NCBI RefSeq assembly: GCF_022698145.1
Contig: NZ_JALDAX010000013.1
Coordinates: forward strand, 215,943 to 279,942
Length of the DNA: 64,000 nt
Direction: 5' to 3'
Source of the DNA: Streptomyces spinosisporus
Lineage (GTDB): Bacteria; Actinomycetota; Actinomycetes; Streptomycetales; Streptomycetaceae
Part shown: positions 40,496 to 50,853 of the stretch, in pieces
Layout of the letters: every line of letters starts with the position of its first letter
Numbering within the stretch: position 1 is the first letter of the stretch
Notes under the pieces: generated by a model
What the model saw: the letters and a program-made list of their open reading frames with translations, nothing else
What the model was told of the DNA's origin: nothing
The model's database searches: none
Made by a program: the position numbers and the translations under genes

Positions 40496-41118
40496 GCACG
40501 CCGGTACGTCTGCTCCTGTGCGACGACCATGCGGTGGTACGAGCCGGTCTGCGCGCCCTGCTGTCGAGCGCCGACGGCATCGAGGTGGTCGGCGAGGCGG
40601 GCAGCGGGGAGGAGGCGCTCGCCATGGCGGGGCGCCTGCACCCGGACGTCGTGTTGATGGACCTGCAGCTCGGCGAGGGCATGGACGGGGTGACGGCGAC
40701 CCGGCGGCTGACCGCTCAAGGCGGCACGCGCGTCCTGGTGTTGACGATGTTCGACACCGACGCCGACATCACCCGCGCCATCGAGGCGGGCGCCACGGGG
40801 TATCTGCTGAAGGCGGAGCGCCCGGACGAGCTCTTCGCCGCGATCCACAGCGCCGCGTCGGGCCGTACGGCGCTGTCGGCCCCGGTGGCCGACCGTCTCC
40901 TCGCCCGGATGCGCAGCCCCCGCCCCACCCTGTCCGACCGCGAGCAGGAGATCCTCACCCAGCTCGCCCGCGGCCTCGGCAACCGCGAGATCGCCCGCGC
41001 CCTGTTCATCAGCGAGGCGACGGTGAAGACCCATCTCGGCCGGATCTACGCCAAGTTGGAGGTGGAGACACGGGCGGGCGCGGTGGCGGTGGCCAAGGAG
41101 CGACGGCTGCTGCCGTGA
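40492..41118 (+). CDS. LuxR/NarL-family response regulator
   Basis: The 208-residue regulator has a receiver domain (acidic CDDHAVVR, phospho-acceptor Asp57 in VVLMDLQLG, conserved Thr in LVLTMFDTD and Lys in YLLKAERPDEL) and a C-terminal LuxR-type HTH (PTLSDREQEILTQLARGLGNREIARALFISEATVKTHLGRIYAKL). Start GTG 40492 overlaps the kinase stop. The pair forms a complete two-component system. No target operator was identified. Confidence 0.95.
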   Translation: MSTPVRLLLCDDHAVVRAGLRALLSSADGIEVVGEAGSGEEALAMAGRLHPDVVLMDLQLGEGMDGVTATRRLTAQGGTRVLVLTMFDTDADITRAIEAGATGYLLKAERPDELFAAIHSAASGRTALSAPVADRLLARMRSPRPTLSDREQEILTQLARGLGNREIARALFISEATVKTHLGRIYAKLEVETRAGAVAVAKERRLLP

Positions 41119-41131
41119 TGCCCATGCCCCT

Positions 41132-41209
41132 ACCGTCCGGCCTGGGCCTTCCTCGCCACTATCCGGCCAGGGCCTTCTGCACCACTATCCGGCCAGGGCC
41201 TTCTTCGCC
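41132..41209. repeat. 26-bp tandem repeat x3 across the nucleotidyltransferase stop codon
   Basis: There are three contiguous 26-bp units (41132-41157, 41158-41183 and 41184-41209). Units 2 and 3 share ACTATCCGGCCAGGGCCTTC, and unit 1 is diverged. Unit 3 contains the minus-strand stop (CTA, 41185-41187) and the last codons KKALAG of the gene at 41185-41946. The array fills nearly the whole gap to the response regulator stop (41118). Confidence 0.92.
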
Positions 41210-41946
41210 TCGGTCAACGTCGCGACGAGCGAGTGCGGTTCGGGGTCCAGGTGTGTCAGGAGGCGGTCGATCTCCCGCAGTCCCGCACGTTCGATGAGCT
41301 TCTTCTCGTTGGTGACCCACTCCCCTCGCGCGGCGAGGACGGCGTGTGCGGTCTGGGTGGTGGCGAGGGCGAGGGCGCCCGCGACCTCCGTGAGGCGGCC
41401 TGCCGGGGCGTGGTTGGTCCTGGCGTAGGAGAGGGTGGCCGCGGCCATGCCGCGCCAGCGGGGCGGGGCGGATTCCCGGAGGGCCGGCGGGTAGTGGGCG
41501 GGGCGGGGTGCGACGCCGTGGAGCACCCGGTTGACCGCGAGTTCGGCCACCACCAGATAGCTCGGGATCCCGGCGAGGTGGAACAGCAGCGGCTCCACCC
41601 GGAAGCGTCCGGCCTCGGCCTCCGCCAACTCCCGTTCCACCACGTCGAGATCGCGGTAGTGCACGTCCACGCGACGTCCGTCGATCGTGAGCCAGGCGCC
41701 GCCGTTGAAGACCCCGCCGCCCCAGCCGCCGATCTCCGAGACCTCGCCCTCCCAGCCGACGGCTCTCAGGTGGTCGGGGTCGAAGGGACCGCGGTAGTAG
41801 ACGGCCAGGTCCCAGTCGCTGTCGGGGCGGTGGGTGCCCTGGGCTCGGGAGCCGCCGAGGGCGACGGCCTCGACCGTGGGGAGCGCGGCGAGGCGCTCGG
41901 TGACGGCGGCGAGGAAGGCCCGGTCGTCGGCGTGCGTGGCGGACAT
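41185..41946 (-). CDS. Nucleotidyltransferase-domain protein
   Basis: The 253-residue protein begins with a minimal nucleotidyltransferase core: VEAVALGGSRAQGTHRPDSDWDLAVYY contains the GS and DxD metal-binding pattern, and a third Asp is in RRVDVHYRDLDVV. The C-terminal half is helical (AGALALATTQTAHAVLAARGEWVTNEKKLIERAG), as in aminoglycoside nucleotidyltransferase- and kanamycin-like folds or MNT/HEPN-type proteins. No antitoxin partner lies next to it. Its 3' end forms part of a 26-bp tandem repeat. Confidence 0.83.
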   Translation of the reverse strand: MSATHADDRAFLAAVTERLAALPTVEAVALGGSRAQGTHRPDSDWDLAVYYRGPFDPDHLRAVGWEGEVSEIGGWGGGVFNGGAWLTIDGRRVDVHYRDLDVVERELAEAEAGRFRVEPLLFHLAGIPSYLVVAELAVNRVLHGVAPRPAHYPPALRESAPPRWRGMAAATLSYARTNHAPAGRLTEVAGALALATTQTAHAVLAARGEWVTNEKKLIERAGLREIDRLLTHLDPEPHSLVATLTEAKKALAG

Positions 41947-42143
41947 GGGTGCAGGATGCCTGCCGGACCGCCGCCGGTGCCAGGCGTTATCGGCGGACAC
42001 CGCAGCGCCGGCCGGCGGGCGCCCGCCGAAATTCGGGTGCGCGGCGGTCCCCGGCCGCGGATGATCGGCGTCGGGTGTGCCGGGTACCCGGGCGGCTGAG
42101 GGAGATCGCCGTTCGCCCGTCGCCGCACCAAATGGAGAGTCGG

Positions 42144-42743
42144 ATGTTGATCGAGCACCGCGGGTTGCGCCCCGTCGTCCCCGATTCCGCGTATGTCGCT
42201 CCGACGGCCGTGCTGTGCGGGGCGGTCACGCTCGGCGAGCGGGCACGGATCCTGCACGGTGCCGTGCTCAGCGCGGAGGACGGGCAGGTGCACGTCGGCT
42301 CGGACGTCGTCGTGATGGAGAACGCCCTGGTGCGCGGGCGGGCCGGGCATCCCGCCGTCATCGGTGACGCCGTGCTGGTCGGGCCGCACGCCCACGTCAA
42401 CGGCGCGACCCTGGAGGACGAGGTCTTCGCCGCCACGGGAGCCTCCGTCTTTCCCGGGGCCGTCGCGGGCCGGGGCTGCGAGCTGCGGATCAACAGCGTG
42501 CTGCACGCCAACTCCGTGCTGCCGCCCGGCACCGTCCTGCCCATCGGCTGGATCGCGGCCGGGACGCCGACGGCCCGCCTCTTCGCACCCGGCGACCACG
42601 ACGAACTGTGGGCCGTGCAGAAGGAGTTGGACTTCCCCGGCACGGTCTACGGCGTCGCCCGCGGCACCTCCATGCGGGACATCATGACCCGCCAGACCGA
42701 CTTCTACGGCGCCCACCTGGACGACCGCATGCTCGACGACTGA
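42144..42743 (+). CDS. Gamma-carbonic-anhydrase-like hexapeptide protein
   Basis: The 199-residue protein has a left-handed beta-helix of hexapeptide repeats: APTAVLCGAVTLGERARILHGAVLSAEDGQVHVGSDVVVMENALVRG, with candidate metal His residues in GHPAVIGDAVLVGPHAHVNG. The C-terminal helix (ELWAVQKELDFPGTVYGV) is normal for gamma-CA-like proteins. Catalysis is uncertain since many members lack activity. ATG 42144 is preferred over an in-frame ATG at 42132 because GGAGAG lies between them. It is followed after 14 bp by a GNAT gene, probably as an operon. Confidence 0.87.
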   Translation: MLIEHRGLRPVVPDSAYVAPTAVLCGAVTLGERARILHGAVLSAEDGQVHVGSDVVVMENALVRGRAGHPAVIGDAVLVGPHAHVNGATLEDEVFAATGASVFPGAVAGRGCELRINSVLHANSVLPPGTVLPIGWIAAGTPTARLFAPGDHDELWAVQKELDFPGTVYGVARGTSMRDIMTRQTDFYGAHLDDRMLDD

Positions 42744-42757
42744 CGGGAGCCCCTTTC

Positions 42758-43234
42758 TTGCCTGCCGAATCCGCCCAGCCCTCCACCGTGCACCTCCGCA
42801 GGGCCATCGCCCGCGACGCCCCCGAAGCCGCCGATGTCTGGCTGTGTTCCTTCGCCGCCGCGCTGCCCACCGTCGTCCGGCCGCGCACCGACGACGAGGT
42901 GCGCGCGTACTTCCGGGAGGTCGTGGTGCCGCAGCGCGAGACCTGGGTCGCGGACACCGGCGCCGAGGACGGGATCGTGGGGGTGATGGTGCTGGGCGAC
43001 GGCGAGCTCTCCCAGCTCTATCTGCACCCCGACTGGCGCGGACGCGGCCTCGGCGACCGTTTTGTCGCGCTCGCCAAGGAGCGGAACCCGGGCGGGCTCG
43101 GGCTGTGGGCGTTCCAGGTCAACAAGCCCGCCCGACGGTTCTACGAGCGGCACGGCTTCGTCGCGGTCACGTTCACGGACGGCGGCGGCAACGAGGAGCG
43201 CGAGCCGGACGTCCGGTACGAGTGGCGGCCCTGA
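42758..43234 (+). CDS. GNAT family N-acetyltransferase
   Basis: The 158-residue protein has the GNAT fold: VHLRRAIARDAPEAADVWLCSF at the start, beta4 GIVGVMVLGDGELSQLYLHPDWRGRGLGDRFVALAKE with the acetyl-CoA loop RGRGLG, and ALKFYERHGF-like KPARRFYERHGFVAV. TTG at 42758 is selected because GGGAG lies about 8 nt upstream; GTG 42788 is an alternative. The acceptor is unknown. It lies 14 bp after the hexapeptide gene. Confidence 0.85.
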   Translation: MPAESAQPSTVHLRRAIARDAPEAADVWLCSFAAALPTVVRPRTDDEVRAYFREVVVPQRETWVADTGAEDGIVGVMVLGDGELSQLYLHPDWRGRGLGDRFVALAKERNPGGLGLWAFQVNKPARRFYERHGFVAVTFTDGGGNEEREPDVRYEWRP

Positions 43235-43288
43235 GCCGAGCCGTACCGGCCGTACCGGACGTGTCCCTGTCCCGTATGCGGTACGGAT

Positions 43289-45276
<1,988 letters not shown>

Positions 45277-45280
<4 letters not shown>

Positions 45281-45927
45281 GCGTGGACTCCGGCGACGGG
45301 GCCGCCGCGGTGCTCGCGGTGCCCTCCGAGGCGCTCGCCGATGTTCGGGAGGACCGGCACGACGGCACGGTGGTAGGTGGAGTTGGTGACGCCGGCGAAC
45401 GACGCGTACCAGGCGCACACGGCGGTGACGAGGCCCAGCCAGCCGCCGGCCTTGGTGGTGTCGGGCGACTGCGCGAAGTCGGCGACGCACAGCACGATGT
45501 AGGTGGCCGCCAGGGTCACGAACACGGCCAGGATCGCGCCGGTGGTGCGGGTCGCGGCGATGGCCATGTAGGCCGTGAAGACCGCCCACACCAGCAGGAA
45601 CAGACCGGTCGCCTCGTGCGCGCTGGTGGCGGGCAGGTCCGGGGCGACGAACTTGGCGAGGGCGGCGTACGACATCCAGAAGGCGCCGTACGAGCAGAAG
45701 GCGGTCGCGCCGAAGGTGTTGCCCTTGCGGAACTCCCACATGCCGGCGAGGAGTTGGGCGAGGCCGCCGTAGAAGAGGGCGAGCGGCAGTACGACGGCGA
45801 GCAGGTTCTTGTCGGTGATCAGGTCGGCGTTGAAGACACTGAGGACGAAGGTCGTCGCGGCGAAGGCGGCGAGGCCGAGCGGGCCGGGGTCCGCGATGGG
45901 TGCGGTGTCGGCGGTTGGGGTGCTCAT
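45277..45927 (-). CDS. satP: Acetate uptake transporter (GPR1/FUN34/YaaH family)
   Basis: The 216-residue protein has six TM segments and the family opening DPGPLGLAAFAATTFVLSVFNA, equivalent to NPAPLGL in SatP/YaaH. These proteins import acetate and succinate with protons. The ribosome site GAGGAGG lies 7 nt before the ATG, and a CRP-like palindrome is 13-28 nt before the ATG. Its stop overlaps the acs start. Confidence 0.93.
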
Positions 45928-45939
45928 ATGCGCCTCCTC

Positions 45940-45955
45940 TGTGATCCACATCACA
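45940..45955. promoter_or_regulatory. CRP-like palindrome upstream of satP-acs
   Basis: TGTGATCCACATCACA is a perfect TGTGA-N6-TCACA palindrome, identical to the E. coli CRP consensus core and to the M. tuberculosis CRP/Cmr type. It ends 13 nt upstream of the satP ATG and abuts the ribosome site, so it more likely lies in or near the transcript start, a repressing position, than at a class I activator site. Confidence 0.65.
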
Positions 45956-46037
45956 AAGATGTAAGATCCAGTGTAGGCAGCATCTATTTCGGCCGGAACC
46001 CGAGAAGCCTCATGAGACGGGTGCTATGCCAGAACTT

Positions 46038-46772
46038 TTACCGGTCTTCACCTTCCGAGCGCACTCGCCCCCATACCCTCCGTTTGGGCACCGGCTCCGC
46101 ATAGCCGCCCGAGCGGCTCGTCGTCAGGCCCAGGGCGACCAGCGACTCCGCCAGCTTCACGGCCGCGCCGACGCCGTCGACGACCGGCAGGCCGAGCTTG
46201 TCGCCCACCGCGCGCTGCAGACCGGTCATCCCGGCGCAACCCAGCACCAGGACCTCGGCGCCCGCCTCCCGCACCCGCTCGGCGGCCGCCAGGAACGCCG
46301 CCTCGGTGCGCTCGGTGTCACCGAGGTCGAGCACACCGAGGCCGGTTCCGACGACGGCGGCGCAGTTGCGCCCGACCCCCGCGAGTTCGAGGCTGTCCTC
46401 GATCTGGCCGCAGGAGCGCTCCAGGGTCGTCACGACCCCGTACCGGCGCCCCAGCAGACAGGCCAGATGTGCCGCGGCCTCGGTGATGTCGACCACCGGC
46501 ACATCCACCAACTCCCTTACTCCTTCCCGCCCGTGCTCCCCGAACCCGGCCATGACCACGGCGTCGTAGGACGGTCCCTCGTAGGTCCGCAGCAGATCGA
46601 TGACGGCGGCTGCCGAGAGGTAGCTGTCGAGCCAGCCCTCGGCCGACTCCGGCCCCCACGCGGGGGTCAGTCCGAGGACGGTGGTGCCCGGGCCTGCGGC
46701 AGCCCGGGCACCCTGCACGATCTCCTCGGTCATCTCCTGCGTGGTGTTGCAGTTGGTGACGACGATCCGCAC
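46038..46772 (-). CDS. Aspartate/glutamate/hydantoin racemase family protein
   Basis: The 244-residue protein is of the Asp/Glu/hydantoin/allantoin racemase superfamily. The second catalytic Cys is visible in VLVLGCAGMTGL, with the GPESAEGWLDSYLSAAAVIDLL and VDVPVVDITEAAAHLACLLG blocks of the hydantoin-type branch. The first Cys site reads MAGFGEHG instead of the expected ACFG, so the usual two-base mechanism is not complete. GTG 46772 has GGAGG upstream. It lies 5 bp after the NCS1 permease gene: an operon for uptake and conversion of a hydantoin, allantoin or related compound. Confidence 0.85.
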   Translation of the reverse strand: MRIVVTNCNTTQEMTEEIVQGARAAAGPGTTVLGLTPAWGPESAEGWLDSYLSAAAVIDLLRTYEGPSYDAVVMAGFGEHGREGVRELVDVPVVDITEAAAHLACLLGRRYGVVTTLERSCGQIEDSLELAGVGRNCAAVVGTGLGVLDLGDTERTEAAFLAAAERVREAGAEVLVLGCAGMTGLQRAVGDKLGLPVVDGVGAAVKLAESLVALGLTTSRSGGYAEPVPKRRVWGRVRSEGEDR

Positions 46773-46777
46773 GTGTG

Positions 46778-48229
46778 TCAGACCTCCTGTCCGGCGGGCT
46801 CGCGACGGCCCAGCAGGAGATACAGCCCCGCCCCGAGCGCCGTGCCGACGAACCACGAATACGGGGCCACATCGCTGAAGGTCTTCACCAGGGCCAGTAC
46901 CGCGGCGACCGCCGCGGCCGGCAGGAAGGCCCACAGGGCCCGCGGGTTGACGCCCCTGCGGTAGTGATAGCGGCCTCCCGGCGCGCCGTTGAAGAGCTCC
47001 TGGACGTCCACACGACCGCGCTTGATCAGGTAGTAGTCGACCATGATCACGCCGAACAGGGGCCCCAGGAAGGCTCCGAGGCCGCCGAGGAAGTAGTTGA
47101 CCACGGTGGGGTTGGAGAAGAGGTTCCACGGCGTCACGACCAGCGCCGCCACCGTGCTGATCATGCCGCCGACCTTGAAGCTGATCTTCTGCGGCCACAC
47201 GTTGGCCAGGTCGTACGCCGGTGAGACGAAGTTGGCGACGATGTTGACGCCCATGGTGGCGACGGCGAACGTGAACGCGGACACGACGAGCACCCAGGTG
47301 TTGCCGATCTTCGCCACCAACTCCGCCGGGTCCGTGATGGCTTCGCCGAACACCTCGAGCGATCCGGCCGTGACGATCACCGAAACGACCACGAACGCCG
47401 TGGAGTTGATGGGCAGGCCCCAGAAGTTGCCGCGGCGGACGGTGCGGTAGTCGGGCGCGAAGCGGGAGAAGTCGCAGAAGTTGAGCATCAGCGTGCCGTA
47501 GGTGGCGAGGATCAGCCCGATCGCGCCGAACCACTGCCGCCACTGCTCGCCGGTCGAGACCGGGTGCGGGGTGGAGGTCAGCGAGATGCTCCAGCCGGCC
47601 TTGGACAGCACCCACACGGCCAGCGCGATCATCACCAGCCAGATCGCCGGGCCGCAGAAGTCCTGGAACTTGCGCACGGACTCCATGCCGCGGCTGATGA
47701 TCGCCGCCTGGATCAGCCACAGCGACACGAACGACACCCAGCCGAGCGCGTCGAGCCCCAGGAAGGAGTGCTCGGTCCAGGACGTCAGGCCCGGCCAGGC
47801 CGCCAGCAGCATCACGTTGACGGCGACGGAGGCGAGATAGGTCTGGATGCCGTACCACATGATGGCGATCACGGCCCGGATCAGGGCCGGGATGTTGGCG
47901 CCCCAGACGCCGAAGCTGATGCGGCTGACCACTGGGAAGGGCACGCCGTGGCGCTGGCCGATCCTGCCCATCCAGTTCATGCCGACGTAGATGATCACGA
48001 AGCCGGCGAGCAGGGAGGTGAAGACCTGCCAGACGTTCATGCCGAGGACCAGCAGTCCGGCGGCGAAGGTGTAGTTGCCGAGGTTGTGGACGTCGGACAT
48101 CCACATGGCGAAGAGGTCGAAGACCTTCCAGTTCCGCTTCTTCGCGGGTGCCAGGTCTTCGTTCGTCAGGCGTGGATCGGGGGTGAAGGCTGGTGCGCCG
48201 GTGGCTGCGGCGCGATCGGCGAGGGACAC
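46778..48229 (-). CDS. NCS1 family nucleobase/hydantoin/allantoin permease
   Basis: The 483-residue protein has twelve TM segments and the NCS1 hallmark at the start (LTNEDLAPAKKRNWKVFDLFAMWMSDVHNLGNYTFAAGLL) and FGVWGANIPALIRAVIAIMWYGIQTYLAS. Members import cytosine, uracil, hydantoins or allantoin by cation symport. The neighbouring racemase and GntR regulator favour hydantoin or allantoin. GTG 48229 has GGAGG 6 nt upstream. Its upstream region contains a perfect 16-bp palindrome. Confidence 0.93.
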   Translation of the reverse strand: MSLADRAAATGAPAFTPDPRLTNEDLAPAKKRNWKVFDLFAMWMSDVHNLGNYTFAAGLLVLGMNVWQVFTSLLAGFVIIYVGMNWMGRIGQRHGVPFPVVSRISFGVWGANIPALIRAVIAIMWYGIQTYLASVAVNVMLLAAWPGLTSWTEHSFLGLDALGWVSFVSLWLIQAAIISRGMESVRKFQDFCGPAIWLVMIALAVWVLSKAGWSISLTSTPHPVSTGEQWRQWFGAIGLILATYGTLMLNFCDFSRFAPDYRTVRRGNFWGLPINSTAFVVVSVIVTAGSLEVFGEAITDPAELVAKIGNTWVLVVSAFTFAVATMGVNIVANFVSPAYDLANVWPQKISFKVGGMISTVAALVVTPWNLFSNPTVVNYFLGGLGAFLGPLFGVIMVDYYLIKRGRVDVQELFNGAPGGRYHYRRGVNPRALWAFLPAAAVAAVLALVKTFSDVAPYSWFVGTALGAGLYLLLGRREPAGQEV

Positions 48230-48266
48230 GGGGCCTCCAGGGACGGGCGGACGGAGGACGGCAGCC

Positions 48267-48282
48267 GTTTGGTATACCAAAC
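48267..48282. promoter_or_regulatory. Perfect 16-bp palindrome between the permease and the GntR gene
   Basis: GTTTGGTATACCAAAC is a perfect palindrome of the GntR/FadR kind (core TGGTATACCA). It lies 38 nt upstream of the permease GTG and 91 nt upstream of the gntR ATG in the divergent region, so it can control both. It is almost certainly the operator of the adjacent FCD-type regulator. Confidence 0.75.
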
Positions 48283-48372
48283 AGCCGCATGGTCCCGTCG
48301 TCAAGCACTCGAACCGAAGTCGTTCGCGTTACCGCTCCGTAAAACCTCCCGGGAGTCGGGGAAACTGGGTCC

Positions 48373-49050
48373 ATGAGCTCCATGACGAAGATCGAACCCC
48401 TGGGCGCGATCCGCGAGCGTGTGCTGGCCGGCCTGCGGCAGGAGATCATCTCCGGCACGCTCCGCCCCGGCGACAGGCTGGTCGAGCGGGAACTCGCCGA
48501 CCGCTTCGGGGTCTCCAGGGTGCCCGTCCGCGAGGCGATCCGCGCGCTGGTCACCGAGGGCTTCGTGCACTTCGAGACGCCACGCCGCGCGCTCGTACGC
48601 CGTCTGACCCGGGACGACGTCAGGGAGCTCTTCGAACTGCGCGAGGCCCTGGAGGTCTACGCAGCCGGGCTCGCCGCCGCGCGCGCGACGCCCGAGGACC
48701 TGGCCGAGACCGAGAAGCTGCTCGCCTCCGCGGCCGCCGCGACCGAGGCGGGGGACGCCGAGGCGATCACGGACATCAACAGCCGGCTGCACGACCGCAT
48801 CATGGCGATGGCGGGCAACGGCCTGCTGACCGAGGCCCTGGAGCCGGTCGCCGGCCGGCTGCGCTGGATGACCCGGCGCAACGAGGAATGGCCCCATCTC
48901 CTCGTGGAACACCGGGAGTTGTACGAGGCGATCGCCTCCGGAGACCCGGAACGCGCCCGCGCCCAGGCACTGGTCCACGTGCGGACCAACTACCGCTCCA
49001 CGGTGCGACATCTGTTCGGGGAGGCCGAGGAGGACACCGCGGAGGCGTAG
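48373..49050 (+). CDS. GntR/FadR-family (FCD) transcriptional regulator
   Basis: The 225-residue regulator has a winged helix N-terminal domain (IRERVLAGLRQEIISGTLRPGDRLVERELADRFGVSRVPVREAIRALVTEGFV) and an all-helical FCD ligand-binding domain with the metal/ligand His pattern (DINSRLHDRIMAMAGN, EHRELYEAIASGDPERA). It is divergent from the permease-racemase operon. A repressor released by the transported compound or its product is the natural model. Confidence 0.93.
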   Translation: MSSMTKIEPLGAIRERVLAGLRQEIISGTLRPGDRLVERELADRFGVSRVPVREAIRALVTEGFVHFETPRRALVRRLTRDDVRELFELREALEVYAAGLAAARATPEDLAETEKLLASAAAATEAGDAEAITDINSRLHDRIMAMAGNGLLTEALEPVAGRLRWMTRRNEEWPHLLVEHRELYEAIASGDPERARAQALVHVRTNYRSTVRHLFGEAEEDTAEA

Positions 49051-49063
49051 CCCAGCTGCCGCC

Positions 49064-50026
49064 TCAGCGGTGGGCGTACTTGTCCGTCGCCGCCACCAGC
49101 GCCTCGGCCATGTCCGGCGCCCCCGCGTTGTGCCCCACGTCGTCCACCATCACCAACTCGCTCCCCGGCCAGGCGTGATGGAGCCGCCACACGATGCCGA
49201 GGAGGTTGCCGAAGTCGAGGCCGCCCTGGACGAGGGTGCCGGGGATGTCCTTGAGCTGGGGCGCGTCGCGCAGCACGACGCCCTGGTCGTCGCCCTCGCC
49301 GAGGAAGTGGCCGTGGCCCCAGTAGTGGGTGACGGTACGCGCGAAGGCCATACGGAACCGCTCGTCCTCGTACCGCTCGACCGACCTCGGCGGCGCCGGG
49401 ATGATCGCCGTCTCCCAGTCGGTCCAGGCCCGCGCCGCCCGCGCCCGGACCTCGGGGTCGGGCGACTCGATCAGCCGGTTGTAGGCGAGGGCGAGGTCGC
49501 CGTCGCGCTCCCCCTCCGGCAGCCCGGCGAGGAACCGCTCGAAGGCCTCGGGGAAGATCCGGCCGAGCCCCCTGGTGAGCAGGGCCGTCTCGGGATCGGA
49601 ACCGGTCGCGACGCCGGTCAGCACCAGCTCGGACACCGCCTCCGGGTGCGTCTGCGCGTACCGCAGCCCCAGCACCGAACCCCAGGACACGCCCCACACC
49701 AGCCAGCGCCCGATCCCCAGGTGCCGCCGCAGCAGCTCCAGATCGGTCAGCAGATGCCGGGTGGTGTTGACGCTCATGTCGGTGTCGTACGCGCTCGCGT
49801 GCGGTGTGGAACGCCCGCAGCCGCGCTGGTCGAGCAGCACGATGCGGTAGGCCGCGGGGTCGAACAGGCGCCGGTGGTAGGGGGTGCAGCCCGAGCCGGG
49901 CCCGCCGTGCAGCACAAGTGCAGGCTTCCCTCCGGGATTTCCGCAGCTCTCCCAGTACACGCGGTTGCCGTCGCCGACGTCGAGCATGCCGTGGTCGTAC
50001 GGCTCGATCTCCGGATAGAGGGGCAT
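49064..50026 (-). CDS. pip: Proline iminopeptidase (alpha/beta hydrolase)
   Basis: S33 peptidases remove N-terminal proline from peptides. The 320-residue product shows HGGPGSGCTPYHRRLFDP (oxyanion region), the nucleophile elbow WGVSWGSVLGL, catalytic Asp in LVQGGLDFGNLLG and His in DVGHNAG. The DQRGCGRSTPH motif is diagnostic for Pip. The Asp region reads QGGLDFGN rather than the usual HGRYD, but keeps the Asp. It is cytosolic. Its stop is 13 bp from the convergent GntR gene. Confidence 0.93.
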   Translation of the reverse strand: MPLYPEIEPYDHGMLDVGDGNRVYWESCGNPGGKPALVLHGGPGSGCTPYHRRLFDPAAYRIVLLDQRGCGRSTPHASAYDTDMSVNTTRHLLTDLELLRRHLGIGRWLVWGVSWGSVLGLRYAQTHPEAVSELVLTGVATGSDPETALLTRGLGRIFPEAFERFLAGLPEGERDGDLALAYNRLIESPDPEVRARAARAWTDWETAIIPAPPRSVERYEDERFRMAFARTVTHYWGHGHFLGEGDDQGVVLRDAPQLKDIPGTLVQGGLDFGNLLGIVWRLHHAWPGSELVMVDDVGHNAGAPDMAEALVAATDKYAHR

Positions 50027-50064
50027 CAGGGGACCGTAGCCCCTCCGCGGCCCGGCCCGCCTCC

Positions 50065-50757
50065 CTATTTCACCGCCAGCCCGGCCGCCTCCCCCGCCGT
50101 GCGCAGCACCTCCCGCAGCATGTCCGGGGTGAGCTTGCCGGTGAAGGTGTTGCGCTGGCTGACGTGGAAGCAGCCGAAGAGGTCGATGCCGTCGAGCGGC
50201 ACGCGCGTGCCGTGCCCGAAGACGGTCCGCGGCCGGGGCACCGCCCAGCCCGCCTCGGCGAACGCGGGCAGCGCGGCCTGCCAGCCGAAGGCTCCGAGCA
50301 CGAGCACGGCCCGCAGGGTCGGGCGCAGCAGCTTCAGCTCCTGGACGAGCCAGGGGCGGCAGGTGTCCCGCTCACCGGGCGTGGGCTTGTTCTCCGGCGG
50401 GGCGCAGTGCACCGGCGAGGTGATGCGGACGCCGTGCAGTTCGAGCCCGTCGTCCCTGCTCACGGCGGTGGGCCGGTTGGCGAGACCCACGTCGTACAAC
50501 GCCTGGTACAGCACGTCCCCCGAGCGGTCACCGGTGAACATACGGCCGGTGCGGTTGCCGCCGTGGGCGGCCGGGGCGAGACCGATGATCGCGAGCGGGG
50601 CGTCGGAGGGCCCGAATCCGGGCACCGGTCGCGCCCAGTACGTCCAGTCCCGGAAGGCCGCACGCTTGGTCCGGCCGACCTCCTCGCGCCATGCGACGAG
50701 CCGCGGACAGGCCGCGCATCCCGCGACCCGGTCGTCGAGCTCGGCCAGGCTGTCCAT
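50065..50757 (-). CDS. Uracil-DNA glycosylase, family 5 (UDGb)
   Basis: The 230-residue protein is an Fe-S UDG of the type-5 family: active-site motif GLAPAAHGGNRTGRMFTGDRSGD and motif 2 FHVSQRNTFTGKLT. Four cysteines for the [4Fe-4S] cluster are C14, C17, C118 and C133. UDGb enzymes remove uracil, hypoxanthine and ethenocytosine from DNA, useful in a GC-rich genome prone to cytosine deamination. ATG 50757. It is divergent from the S4 gene (96-bp gap). Confidence 0.92.
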   Translation of the reverse strand: MDSLAELDDRVAGCAACPRLVAWREEVGRTKRAAFRDWTYWARPVPGFGPSDAPLAIIGLAPAAHGGNRTGRMFTGDRSGDVLYQALYDVGLANRPTAVSRDDGLELHGVRITSPVHCAPPENKPTPGERDTCRPWLVQELKLLRPTLRAVLVLGAFGWQAALPAFAEAGWAVPRPRTVFGHGTRVPLDGIDLFGCFHVSQRNTFTGKLTPDMLREVLRTAGEAAGLAVK

Positions 50758-50853
50758 GGCTCCACGGTACGTCGATGACCTCCGGGAACGGGACGCGGCC
50801 CGGGGTCGCAAAACCGCCGGGCGTACCCGCGGAAGCGGACTAAGGTCGAGGAC

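Noticed and set aside
41185..41946. MNT/HEPN toxin-antitoxin pair
   Set aside because: The nucleotidyltransferase core is followed by its own C-terminal helical domain, and no separate HEPN gene is adjacent.
43235..43288. Terminator between the GNAT gene and acs
   Set aside because: CCGTACC and GGTACGG arms exist, but they are far apart, interrupted by a 9-bp duplication (GCCGTACCG), and have no U-tract; not strong enough to list.
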